Source of the DNA: Actinomycetes bacterium | GTDB taxonomy: Bacteria > Actinomycetota > Coriobacteriia > Coriobacteriales > Eggerthellaceae | Direction of reading: 5' to 3' | DNA: 15,975 bases | Assembly: GCA_023403475.1 (NCBI GenBank) | Contig: JAEYEL010000132.1 | Coordinates: 1-15,975 of the forward strand | In this document: positions 6,969-14,074 of the stretch, one piece after another | How the letters are laid out: every line of letters starts with the position of its first letter | How positions within the stretch are numbered: the first letter of the stretch is position 1 | Translations under genes and position numbers: made by a program | The notes under the pieces: generated by a model | The model's input: the letters and a program-made list of their open reading frames with translations, nothing else | Databases searched by the model: none | Told to the model about the DNA's origin: nothing

Positions 6969-7629
6969 TCAACCACGCTCCTACCCAAGCCGCAGGGCTG
7001 TTTCCCGTCGAAACGTTTCCTACCCATTCGGGCTGCGTTCGATACGTTTCGCTTACCTTCACCACGATGTTTCCCCGCTCGTTCGCAAAGCCGAGCAAAA
7101 CGGCGCCGGCGTCGAACAGAGGAAGAGGCTTCACTTCGGTCTCAATGGTCACGCGCACATTCCGCGACGCCTCGTCTCCCTCGAGCTCGATGTTCCACGT
7201 GCATCCTCCATCGTGCACGTGAAAACATTCCTGCTGGGGAACGGCGCCCAAACGCCGCCGCACGTACGCCTCGCATTGCGCAGCGCTTTTTCCGCCTTCG
7301 CCCTCCGGCGTTGTTGCCAGCAAGCGACAGCCTTCGGCGGCGGCGCCCTCCATGACCATGCGGTCGTAAAGGACAATGCCCGGCTGCACCAGCAAAAGCA
7401 CGACGAGGAACGCCACCGGAAGCATGAATGCCGCCTCGACTGTGCTCTGGCCTTCGCTATCGCCGATCTTCTTTCGGCAAGCCGACGCAACGCGAGAGGC
7501 CGACCCCGCATGCAAACGCCGCGCCGCCTTTCCAGCGAGCGGCGAAACCTTCCGTCGCTGGCGCCGGTTCTGCCGCTGGAGCCGGTTCTGCCGCTGCCGC
7601 TGGAGCCGGTTCTGCCCTATCGCATCCAT
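6961..7629 (-). CDS. tadE: TadE-like pseudopilin with N-terminal hexapeptide repeat
   Basis: 222 residues from the ATG at 7627-7629, preceded by GGAGGGACC. The same frame is open far upstream, but that part only shadows the two pilin genes. The TadE motif is EGQSTVEAAFMLPVAFLVVLLL (59-80) with E65 and one membrane helix (66-88), then MEGAAAEGCRLLA. The exported domain has cysteines at about C102, C116, C129 and C136. Unusually, before the motif there are about 60 very basic residues starting with tandem RQNRLQ-type units (residues 5-26). These are encoded by an 18-bp DNA repeat at 7557-7616. The gene follows the second prepilin by 26 bp and overlaps the TadG-like gene by 8 bp. Confidence 0.85.
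   Translation of the reverse strand: MDAIGQNRLQRQRQNRLQRQNRRQRRKVSPLAGKAARRLHAGSASRVASACRKKIGDSEGQSTVEAAFMLPVAFLVVLLLVQPGIVLYDRMVMEGAAAEGCRLLATTPEGEGGKSAAQCEAYVRRRLGAVPQQECFHVHDGGCTWNIELEGDEASRNVRVTIETEVKPLPLFDAGAVLLGFANERGNIVVKVSETYRTQPEWVGNVSTGNSPAAWVGAWLNG
7557..7616. repeat. 18-bp tandem repeat inside the TadE-like gene
   Basis: There are three units of GCTGGMGCCGGTTCTGCC (7557-7574, 7575-7592, 7599-7616), with a 6-bp GCTGCC insert between the second and third. The first differs from the others at one base. The unit is a multiple of three, so changes in copy number keep the reading frame and add or remove six residues in the basic cytoplasmic leader. Confidence 0.9.
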
Positions 7630-7655
7630 TTGCAGGTCCCTCCCTCGCCGCGCGC

Positions 7656-7856
7656 TCAATACATGAACACGTCCGCCACCGCACCCGGTGTCACCGCCTG
7701 CACATGATGCGACGCCGACATAAGCGCATGTTCCACGAGCAGCCCGCCATCCACAAGGCGCAGAAGCGCGCCCATACCCACGATGATGCTCAAAAGGCCT
7801 GCCATGATCAGCGCATATTCGACCGTTCCCTGACCGCATTCGCTTGTCAGCCGCAA
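7656..7856 (-). CDS. Second Flp-type prepilin, probable TTG start
   Basis: 66 residues. The motif CGQGTVEYALIMAGLLSIIVG carries the Flp prepilin signature: glycine G8, predicted cleavage, then Q-G-T-V-E-Y with Glu+5 and Tyr+6, running into a hydrophobic helix. It matches the upstream Flp pilin at G^QGT-V/T-EYA. Mature length would be 58 residues, with a less hydrophobic tail (HALMSASHHVQAVTPGAVADVFMY). No ATG or GTG is available in frame downstream of the flp stop. The TTG at 7854-7856 has AAAGGTG 11 bases upstream and gives an eight-residue leader, MRLTSECG. It lies 20 bp after flp. It may be a minor pilin subunit. A start inside flp cannot be excluded. Confidence 0.75.
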   Translation of the reverse strand: MRLTSECGQGTVEYALIMAGLLSIIVGMGALLRLVDGGLLVEHALMSASHHVQAVTPGAVADVFMY

Positions 7857-7876
7857 AAGCGACGAAGCACCTTTGC

Positions 7877-8119
7877 CTACAGACTGTTGATTCCCGACGC
7901 GATCGCATCCCACAGCTCCTGAATCTTCGGCCTGAAAACCGTTATTGCCAGTATCGCGATGACAACGAGAACCCCCACAAGGATGGCATATTCCGTGGTT
8001 CCCTGCCCCTTTGCGCATAAGGCCTTCGCCCTGACGCGAAGCCAAAGCGATGCGGCAGCACTTGAAACGCGCCTTCCTATGCGAGTTGCGCCCGCTCTTC
8101 CGTTCGTCTTGTCTTTCAT
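7877..8119 (-). CDS. flp: Flp/Tad major prepilin
   Basis: 80 residues. The prepilin site is clear: ALCAKG^QGTTEYAILVGVLVV, with cleavage expected after G38, Glu+5 (E43) and Tyr+6 (Y44) in the mature protein, and a hydrophobic helix (44-62). The mature pilin would be 42 residues, ending WDAIASGINSL, typical of the small type IVc pilins. The 38-residue basic leader is long for this family. The ATG at 8117-8119 is set by a near-perfect AAAGGAG ribosome site; an open frame upstream to 8191 lacks support. It lies 75 bp after tadC, the largest gap between operon genes downstream of cpaB. The gap contains GCGC-rich small hairpins that might affect mRNA processing or flp levels. Confidence 0.92.
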   Translation of the reverse strand: MKDKTNGRAGATRIGRRVSSAAASLWLRVRAKALCAKGQGTTEYAILVGVLVVIAILAITVFRPKIQELWDAIASGINSL

Positions 8120-8194
8120 GCAGCAAACTCCTTTCTTGCTTACCTCGCCTGTTGGCAGTATCGGTTTTCGCGCTCCCGCGCTTTTGCGCAATCA

Positions 8195-9121
8195 TCAGAA
8201 CCCTCCCATCAGCTCAAGCATCACCGGACCCATGACCAGAATGAGCATAGCGGGCAGCATGAGCGTTCCTGTTGGAATCATCATCTTCACCGGCGCCTTC
8301 GCCACCTGCTCCTGCTTGCGGGTTCGATAAGCGATACGCGCCTCGGAAGCAGCGGACTCCAGGCTTTCGGCCAACGACGAACCGAAATGCAGCGAACGCA
8401 CTATGCCGTCTACCACACGCTCGAAAAGCGGCGATGCATACGAATCCGATAGGTTCCGCAGTGCTTCTTCCCGCGTTTTCAAACCGAGCGTCCACTGGCG
8501 CTCGGCCGATGCGCACGAACGCGCGAGAAGCGAATCGAAATGATCCGCGTAAAGCTGCAGCCCCCTATCGAACGAAAGGCCGCTTCGCAACCCCAATGCC
8601 ACCACTTCGAGCATTTCCGAGAGGCGCCGTTCAAGTTCTTCGGCTCGACGGCGCTCGCGCTGCCTCACTGCCCACGGAAGCGAGAGAAACCCCACGCAAG
8701 CACCCGTAAGGGCAAGAAGGGCCGCCAGCTCTACGGAAAGGGCAACGCCCGCAAGCGCGCCGATCGCAAGCCCGATGATAGCCGCCCTGAGCTGGGCCTT
8801 CGCAAATCCCTCTTGGGTAACGAGCTCTTCTATCCCCGCCTTTTTCGCGTGAGCCGAAAACCAGCGCGGCGCAAACGAGCCTCCTTTGGCGACAGGCTTC
8901 AGAATTCCCAGGGAGATCATTCTGCTCAGCGATTCGGCATAGGAAATAAGTCTGTCATCGAGCCTTTCATCGCAATCGCCAGATTGGGCGTGCTCGCTTC
9001 CCTTCGCGTTTCTATAAGCCCGCTCTCGCTCGCGGCGATCTGCGAACACCCGAGCGAAGCATGCCGAAGAAACGAACGAGGCGAAAACCGCGGCCGCGCC
9101 TAAAAACACCTCGCCGCCCAT
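8195..9121 (-). CDS. tadC: TadC: Flp pilus inner-membrane platform protein
   Basis: 308 residues, a type II secretion F-like (T2SF) protein. One membrane helix lies at the N-terminus (4-24), two close to 112-150 (AAIIGLAIGALAGVALSV and LAALLALTGACVGFLSL), and one or two at the end. The cytoplasmic T2SF core runs about 160-285 with LEVVALGLRSGLSFDRGLQL. The C-terminus KAPVKMMIPTGTLMLPAMLI is characteristic of TadC. With TadB it forms the platform on which the CpaF ATPase acts. The ATG overlaps the tadB stop as TAATG, with AGGTGG upstream, indicating coupled synthesis of the two partners. Confidence 0.92.
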   Translation of the reverse strand: MGGEVFLGAAAVFASFVSSACFARVFADRRERERAYRNAKGSEHAQSGDCDERLDDRLISYAESLSRMISLGILKPVAKGGSFAPRWFSAHAKKAGIEELVTQEGFAKAQLRAAIIGLAIGALAGVALSVELAALLALTGACVGFLSLPWAVRQRERRRAEELERRLSEMLEVVALGLRSGLSFDRGLQLYADHFDSLLARSCASAERQWTLGLKTREEALRNLSDSYASPLFERVVDGIVRSLHFGSSLAESLESAASEARIAYRTRKQEQVAKAPVKMMIPTGTLMLPAMLILVMGPVMLELMGGF

Positions 9122-10101
9122 TACGCCACCTCGACCTTTAACATATGCCGCACAAGCAAAACGCCGGCAACCTGCATAGACAACGCCAGAGCCAGCATCG
9201 CCATACCGGCTATGCTCGTGAAGAAAGGCGCGAGAAAATCGTTGCTCGCCAACGAAAAGAGAGCGATGAGCAGAAACGGCATGACAGTCACGATGCGGGC
9301 GGAAAGCTTCGCCTGGGCCGTTTGCACGCGTAGGGAGCGCTCGAGCGCAAGCTCGCTTTCCACCGTTTCCCGTGCGGCGTTGAGCACTTGGGCCATACTC
9401 CCGCCTGTTTGATGCTGAACGTCAAGGGCAACCGCCACGAACGATAGCTCGGGAACGGACGACCCTGCACGAAACGAATCGAGCGCGACCGATGTGCTGC
9501 TGCCCGTTTCCAAGAGGCGGGCGCTGCGTTGGAACGGCTCTTTCAGCGGGCCTTTCGTTTCCGATGCCACCTGGTTAAGCGTCTGAAGAAGCGAAAGCCC
9601 TGACCGGAAGCAAACCCCCATGCCGCGCAGCGCATCGGGAACCGCCTCGCGCATAGCGGCGGTTCGCTTTTCCCAAGCCGTTTTCATTCCGACGACAACA
9701 AGCCCTGCCAAACTTGCCGCAACTGCGACAGCCACGAGAAGCGACCCCGACGCAATGCCGACGAGCAGCGCCGTTAGAACTATCGCCACCATAGCCACCG
9801 AAAGCAACGCCTCGGAAGTTGTCGCCCATCCGTGTTTCGCAAGCAGCCAAACGCACTTCTCCGCTCGGCTTTTCAGGAAGCGCGCCTTGAGGAGCTTCCG
9901 CGAGAGGGGAATGCAGAACCCGAAGCCGTTGCGCAGACGACGAGCCGCGATTCCCGACCGGAACAGCGACGAGTCAAGCTGAGCCGCTGCCGCCCGCTTT
10001 CTGTCCGATGCCACCTCGGCCGTCAGAGCCACGGAAAGCGAACACGCAGCGGCAAAGGCGAGCATGACGCTCAGGCAGCCAAAGACCGGCCCTGCTTCCA
10101 T
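9121..10101 (-). CDS. tadB: TadB: Flp pilus inner-membrane platform protein
   Basis: 326 residues, a T2SF-domain protein. Helices are predicted at about 5-27, 98-118, 120-140, 270-290 and 295-318. The cytoplasmic core (about 150-275) has AVPDALRGMGVCFRSGLSLLQTLNQVA and ALDVQHQTGGSMAQVLNAARETVESELALERSLR as short blocks typical of TadB. The family pairs with TadC and couples the CpaF motor to pilin extraction from the membrane. The start at 10099-10101 follows GGAGGTG and lies inside the 3' end of cpaF, giving a 31-bp overlap; this is a longer overlap than at the other junctions of the operon. Confidence 0.92.
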   Translation of the reverse strand: MEAGPVFGCLSVMLAFAAACSLSVALTAEVASDRKRAAAAQLDSSLFRSGIAARRLRNGFGFCIPLSRKLLKARFLKSRAEKCVWLLAKHGWATTSEALLSVAMVAIVLTALLVGIASGSLLVAVAVAASLAGLVVVGMKTAWEKRTAAMREAVPDALRGMGVCFRSGLSLLQTLNQVASETKGPLKEPFQRSARLLETGSSTSVALDSFRAGSSVPELSFVAVALDVQHQTGGSMAQVLNAARETVESELALERSLRVQTAQAKLSARIVTVMPFLLIALFSLASNDFLAPFFTSIAGMAMLALALSMQVAGVLLVRHMLKVEVA

Positions 10102-11396
10102 AGCCGCACCTCCTTTTCGGTCGCGATTCCCTGCAAGGGCAGCTCATCTATCCAGCGCGGCACGTAAAACCAAGTGCCCTTCCCTACATGGGGTTCGCGT
10201 TTGTATATCGTCTTCGTCACGCACAAGCGCTTGTCGCGGTCGTATACCACCTCAGCCGCTTCCGAAACGAACCTTTCGCCATCGATGGTGCGAGCGGTTT
10301 GCACCACCACGTCCAACGCGCTGGCAATTTGCGTTTCTATGGCGTCAACCGGCAGCTCTGTTGCAAAGCGAACCATAGTCACCAGTCTTCCCACTGCTTC
10401 TGCGGGAGAGTTTGCGTGCAAGGTGGTAAGCGATCCGTCGTGACCCGTGTTCATAGCCTGCATCATGTCAAGGGCCTCTCCGCCGCGACATTCGCCCACG
10501 ATGATGCGGTCGGGGCGCATGCGCAAAGCGTTGATGACCAGTTCGCGTATGGTGACCTCGCCCGTTCCTTCTGCATTACGCGAGCGCGCCTCCAAACGCA
10601 CAACGTGAGGATGTTCCAGAAAGCGCAGCTCAGCCGAATCCTCTATGGTTATCACCCGTTCGCTATGCGATATGAAGCACGAAAGCGCATTGAGCAAGGT
10701 CGTCTTCCCGCTTCCCGTGCCGCCCGAAACGGCAACGTTTTTTCGCGCGAGCACGAGCCATATCAGAAACTGCCGCATATACTCGTCGAACGCGCCCATC
10801 TGCATCATGTCGTCAAGCGTCATCACGCTTGAAGTGAAGGCGCGAATGGATAGCATGGGACCATCGAGAGCAAGCGGGGGAATGATGGCGTTCACCCGAT
10901 GCCCTTGTGGAAGGCGGGCGTTCACCATCGGGGACGATTCGTCTATGCGCCTGCCCAAAGGCCCGATGATTCTGTCAATGAGGGCGCGCACCTGATCGTC
11001 GTCCGAAAATGTGAAGTCGCTTTTGTGCAGCACGCCCCCCTGCTCGTAGTAGATGCTCTTCGAGCCGTTCACCAGTACTTCCGTTATCGTTTCATCGGCG
11101 AGTAGCTCTTCGAGCGGACCGAGGCCGAACACGGCGTCTATCAGGTTGTCTACAAGCTTTGTACGTTTTTCCGCGCTCACAGCGGCCCATGCATCGCTTT
11201 CGAACGCCTGCCTGCACGCACTGCGCACCTCGTTGCGCGCCCGCTCCGGGTTATCCGCCATGATAGCCGCGAGCGTATCGGCTGAAACGATTTGCTCAAC
11301 TTGATCCTTCAGCATTGCGAGCAGCGCATCGCGACTGTTCAGCACATCGAGCGGCCTTCCGTTGCCGGCGGCCTTAACACGTTCGAGCAGCGTCAT
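10071..11396 (-). CDS. cpaF: CpaF/TadA: pilus assembly ATPase
   Basis: 441 residues, a type II/IV secretion ATPase that powers Flp pilus assembly as a cytoplasmic hexamer. Visible motifs: Walker A GGTGSGKT (225-232), Asp box VITIEDSAEL (248-257), Walker B RIIVGE (297-302, E302), and His box GHDGSLTTLHANS (318-330). The N-terminal domain includes GPLEELLADETITEVLVNG (93-111), the usual CpaF N-terminal signature. The C-terminal tail, about 30 residues after YVPRWIDELPLQ, runs across the tadB start. The ATG overlaps the cpaE stop by 4 bp (ATGA) with GAAGGAG upstream. Confidence 0.96.
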   Translation of the reverse strand: MTLLERVKAAGNGRPLDVLNSRDALLAMLKDQVEQIVSADTLAAIMADNPERARNEVRSACRQAFESDAWAAVSAEKRTKLVDNLIDAVFGLGPLEELLADETITEVLVNGSKSIYYEQGGVLHKSDFTFSDDDQVRALIDRIIGPLGRRIDESSPMVNARLPQGHRVNAIIPPLALDGPMLSIRAFTSSVMTLDDMMQMGAFDEYMRQFLIWLVLARKNVAVSGGTGSGKTTLLNALSCFISHSERVITIEDSAELRFLEHPHVVRLEARSRNAEGTGEVTIRELVINALRMRPDRIIVGECRGGEALDMMQAMNTGHDGSLTTLHANSPAEAVGRLVTMVRFATELPVDAIETQIASALDVVVQTARTIDGERFVSEAAEVVYDRDKRLCVTKTIYKREPHVGKGTWFYVPRWIDELPLQGIATEKEVRLWKQGRSLAA

Positions 11397-12733
11397 GCCA
11401 CACTCCTTCTTCTTCGCGCCTTCCTTCTCCCGAACAGCCCTTTCGCAGACGTAGGAACCTCGGCTATGTGAACTTCACCCAGCACGGGCGGATGAGGAAG
11501 CAAGTCGATCAGCACCTGCTCTATGCTTGCGCATAAATCGTTGCGTTCCGCAATCAAGTCGAGCGGAAGCCCGGCAGCGAGCAGATCTTCAACATCGCGC
11601 CCTCCATCGCGCAGCTCCACGGCACGGGCTCCCTGCATCGCGCAGGAAACGTCAAGGGAGGAAAACGATGCTCCTTTCGCGCATCGGTTCACCGCGAAAA
11701 CGAACGGGTTCGTGGCTATTCCGCAGCGAGCGCACAGATCGACGGCATGCTTGCACGCCCTCAGCGAAGATGTCCGCTGGTCAACAAGGAAGAGCACCTT
11801 CGAAGCCCTTTCGAGCAGCAGCGCATGCAGGTCGACCCAGAACGCACCGGTATTCGCGATAATCACATCGAATTGCGGCGCCAGACAGTCGAGCAAGTAT
11901 GGGGCTTGACCCATAACGGCATCGCATGCTTCAAGCCTGCGCGGGGCAGCCAGCAAAGCCGGCTTTTCTCCCTCGCCCGCAATATGCGCCGCGCGCGTTG
12001 GGACTTCGAGAAGTTCGTCTACCGCCAACGCCGAATCGTCTCCCAGCATTTCGCGCATGTCGCCGAACTGCAAGTCGAAGTCGAGCAGGAGAGTCGAGTA
12101 TCCCAGCCGCTTGGCAAGAACCGCCGCAAGGGCCGCAACGGAACTCTTCCCGGCGCCGCCGCTTCCGCTTACAACGGGAAGGAGAAACGCCCTCCTTGCA
12201 GTTGCAGTGCGCACCGTTTCCACAGGCCGGACGCAAACAGCGCGCTGCTGCGGTGCGGCAGGGGGATTTTCTTTCGAGGGCAGCATGTTCTCGAGGTTTT
12301 TCTGGCTGGGGAGCACGACCGCGCCAGAAAGACCCGATGCGCACGAAGGCGACAAGGCGACCGCATGCGCAGATCGGCGCTTCTTTTCCTGAGCATAGCG
12401 CTCGGCAAACGCCTGCGGGGTAAGCGAGGCGTCGATCCCTGCCGCATTCGCACGGCTCAGAAGCGATCCCGTTTCTTCGCCGGCTAGCAAAAGCACGTTG
12501 CGCTCTTTTCTGTCGCGTTTCAGTGCGGCAGCAAGATTTATAGATTCCATATCGTCGGTTGAGGAGATCCACACCTCGTCGATCTCTTCGTCGCTTTGCA
12601 GCTTCCTGCGCGCGTCTTCGGCGGAAGTGTACAAAGAAAGCCAGCTTTGGGATTCAAGGCTTTCGTCGGCCAAACCGAGAAGCGCCGGCTGACAGGCGCT
12701 TTCGGAATCAAGGCATAGCGCAACACGGCTCAT
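11393..12733 (-). CDS. cpaE: CpaE/TadZ: ParA-like pilus localisation ATPase
   Basis: 446 residues. The N-terminal part (1-115) looks like a degenerate receiver-like domain (SLYTSAEDARRKL...EIDEVWISSTDD). A low-complexity linker (about 120-180) follows, then a ParA/MinD-type ATPase domain (183-410). The P-loop is SGSGGAGKSS (189-198), where the ParA signature lysine is replaced by S191 while K196 of Walker A is kept. The second motif is LLLDFDLQFGD (215-225). CpaE/TadZ proteins position the pilus machine at the pole or septum. The C-terminus is strongly basic (GRRKARRRRSVA). The start overlaps the cpaB stop by 4 bp (ATGA). Confidence 0.9.
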   Translation of the reverse strand: MSRVALCLDSESACQPALLGLADESLESQSWLSLYTSAEDARRKLQSDEEIDEVWISSTDDMESINLAAALKRDRKERNVLLLAGEETGSLLSRANAAGIDASLTPQAFAERYAQEKKRRSAHAVALSPSCASGLSGAVVLPSQKNLENMLPSKENPPAAPQQRAVCVRPVETVRTATARRAFLLPVVSGSGGAGKSSVAALAAVLAKRLGYSTLLLDFDLQFGDMREMLGDDSALAVDELLEVPTRAAHIAGEGEKPALLAAPRRLEACDAVMGQAPYLLDCLAPQFDVIIANTGAFWVDLHALLLERASKVLFLVDQRTSSLRACKHAVDLCARCGIATNPFVFAVNRCAKGASFSSLDVSCAMQGARAVELRDGGRDVEDLLAAGLPLDLIAERNDLCASIEQVLIDLLPHPPVLGEVHIAEVPTSAKGLFGRRKARRRRSVA

Positions 12734-13401
12734 TCCCCATCACTTCCCTTCGCGGAGGAGTGGGCCAAAGCACCCGGAAGCACAAAGTACAGTTCTGTCG
12801 TTTGAGCCGCCGATACTAATTCCTGCACGAGCTTGGGCTCAACCGCGAGCGTCACCCATGACACAGATCCCCCTTCTTTGGATCCTTCCATGCTTGCACT
12901 CGTGGAAACGACGAGGACGCTAGACGCTATCACTTTGGTGGCAGTGTTTCCGGTAGCGTATACGTCCACTTTCATGCCGGGTTCGATGGCTCCGCCAACC
13001 GCCTGCACGTCGCGTGCCGGCACGCTCACTGCCGAAAGCCCCTCGGGGACGTCGAGCGCTGACACGGACCCTTCGAAACGCTTGAGAGACACGACCTCTC
13101 CGGCAAGTATGGAAGAAGTGGCCTGCTTCCCTACTACTTCCTTGCTCGACTGCACGGCGTCTTGCGGAAGAAGGTCGGCAACCCATAGCTTTGTTTCAAC
13201 GGCGCTTGCGTCAACCGTTTCCCCCGAAGCGATGTCGCGCTTCGCAACGCACACCTCAAGTTGCTCGCCTCCGTAGCGAGCCAGCGCCTCCGCCCGCGCC
13301 GATTCGGCGCGCCCCGTCACATCCTGAAGATACAGCAGAACGAACACAGCGCACAGCACGCCGCTTGCCACCCCTACGAGCATCGTCTTTTTTCGTCTCA
13401 T
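12730..13401 (-). CDS. cpaB: CpaB/RcpC: Flp pilus assembly protein with SAF domain
   Basis: 223 residues from the ATG at 13399-13401, preceded by GGGAGT. A frame open further upstream only translates a GC-rich repeat. One N-terminal membrane helix lies at 6-26 (MLVGVASGVLCAVFVLLYL). A SAF-type domain spans about 47-108 (VCVAKRDIASGETVDASAVE ... SILAGEVVSLKRF), and the RcpC/CpaB domain spans 115-212 (SAVSVPARDVQAVGGAIEPG, KVDVYATG). In diderms CpaB works with the secretin; here no secretin is present, so a cell-wall or periplasm-like role outside the membrane is inferred. It is the first gene of the operon. Confidence 0.93.
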   Translation of the reverse strand: MRRKKTMLVGVASGVLCAVFVLLYLQDVTGRAESARAEALARYGGEQLEVCVAKRDIASGETVDASAVETKLWVADLLPQDAVQSSKEVVGKQATSSILAGEVVSLKRFEGSVSALDVPEGLSAVSVPARDVQAVGGAIEPGMKVDVYATGNTATKVIASSVLVVSTSASMEGSKEGGSVSWVTLAVEPKLVQELVSAAQTTELYFVLPGALAHSSAKGSDGE

Positions 13402-13454
13402 GCTTACTCCCGCTTCCACTGTCGCGTTGCGACTGTCGCCGTTGCCGTTGTTGC

Positions 13455-13530
13455 ATCGCGCTGCTTTGCCTCGTCGTGTTGCGCCGCGTTGCCGCGCTGC
13501 ATTACGCTGCCTCGCCGCGTTGCGCTGCCT
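13455..13530. repeat. Degenerate 18-bp GC-rich tandem repeat upstream of cpaB
   Basis: On the minus strand, about four diverged 18-bp units can be aligned, such as AGGCAGCGCAACGCGGCG followed by AGGCAGCGTAATGCAGCG. In the frame continuous with cpaB they read RQRNAA-like hexapeptides. They lie 5' of the well-supported cpaB ATG, so they should be untranslated leader or promoter-proximal DNA. Confidence 0.65.
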
Positions 13531-13696
13531 TGTCTCGCCACGCCGCCTCGCCGTCAAAACCTGCGCCCCCTATTGTGACGACGCCGTCCACTACTTCCAT
13601 ACATACTTTTTAGACGAACCGTCTTTCAGAACCCATCGCGTTTCAGCTTAGGCAGCCCATTGGACTTCGCTTTGGGTTAGCTCCGTTTTCATTTGG

Positions 13697-13817
13697 ATCA
13701 AGCGGCTTTCAAGCGAAAGTCAAGCAAAAGCGCGTGAGAACCCAACAGCAATCAAGCGGCTTTCAAGCATAAATCAATCGAAAATGCAGCGCATCTCAAG
13801 CACTTTTCAAGCACCGA
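13697..13817. promoter_or_regulatory. Array of TCAAGC hexamers at 11-bp phase (candidate operator)
   Basis: TCAAGC occurs at 13698, 13709 and 13720, again at 13752 and 13763, and at 13796 and 13807. The steps between are filled by TCAATC at 13774 and TGCAGC at 13785. Within each block the step is exactly 11 bp. An exact 18-mer ATCAAGCGGCTTTCAAGC occurs twice (13697-13714 and 13751-13768). Direct hexamer/heptamer repeats at 11 bp are the binding pattern of OmpR/PhoB-family response regulators. It lies 296 bp upstream of cpaB. Confidence 0.65.
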
Positions 13818-13835
13818 TTACCTTGTAAGAAGCGC

Positions 13836-13850
13836 GGTTTGCAGCAAACC
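13836..13850. repeat. 15-bp inverted repeat
   Basis: GGTTTGCAGCAAACC is a perfect inverted repeat with a one-base centre. It lies about 20 bp to the right of the TCAAGC array and may be a dimeric repressor operator. No T-run follows on either strand, so it is not a terminator. Confidence 0.45.
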
Positions 13851-13904
13851 ATCTGAGTAAAAATAGCACCATACTATTTATCTGGGGTTTTAAGAAAGCG
13901 ATCA

Positions 13905-13910
13905 TATAAT
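13905..13910 (+). promoter_or_regulatory. Perfect TATAAT -10 box without a good -35
   Basis: TATAAT is an exact sigma-70 -10 hexamer. The position 17 bp upstream reads CTGGGG, a poor -35, so any promoter would need an activator. It points rightward into the hairpin-rich stretch and, further on, the tRNA. Confidence 0.35.
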
Positions 13911-13976
13911 TCTGCAGGCAGGAAACCTGCGGGAAACGCCCGATGAGCATTGTGGAAACAACGGGTTGAACGGAAT

Positions 13977-14055
13977 TTCAGCCGGTGGATACCGCCGCCT
14001 TGACGCCCGTCTTTCCGGACGAGACAGTGAGTCGGATGAAACTTCAGCCGGTGGA
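13977..14055. repeat. Pair of 13-bp direct repeats TTCAGCCGGTGGA
   Basis: Exact copies lie at 13977-13989 and 14043-14055, 66 bp apart. Both sit in a stretch with several short hairpins. Function is unknown. Confidence 0.6.
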
Positions 14056-14074
14056 CAACTGCGGGTAATCATCC

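Noticed and set aside
7211..7226. Possible second parS (TCGTGCACGTGAAAAC)
   Set aside because: Only 11 of 16 bases match and one half-site is broken; it lies in a coding region.
7630..7908. N-terminal extension of the TadE-like gene
   Set aside because: The frame is open but only translates the prepilin genes out of frame; the ATG at 7629 has a strong ribosome site.
13402..13557. N-terminal extension of CpaB (RQRNAA repeats)
   Set aside because: The ATG at 13401 has a ribosome site and starts a normal CpaB N-terminus; the extension is low-complexity sequence.
13911..14060. Known riboswitch (cobalamin, molybdenum cofactor or c-di-GMP)
   Set aside because: A few GGAAAC and GCCGGTGG words resemble parts of such elements, but I cannot assemble the conserved core of any class.
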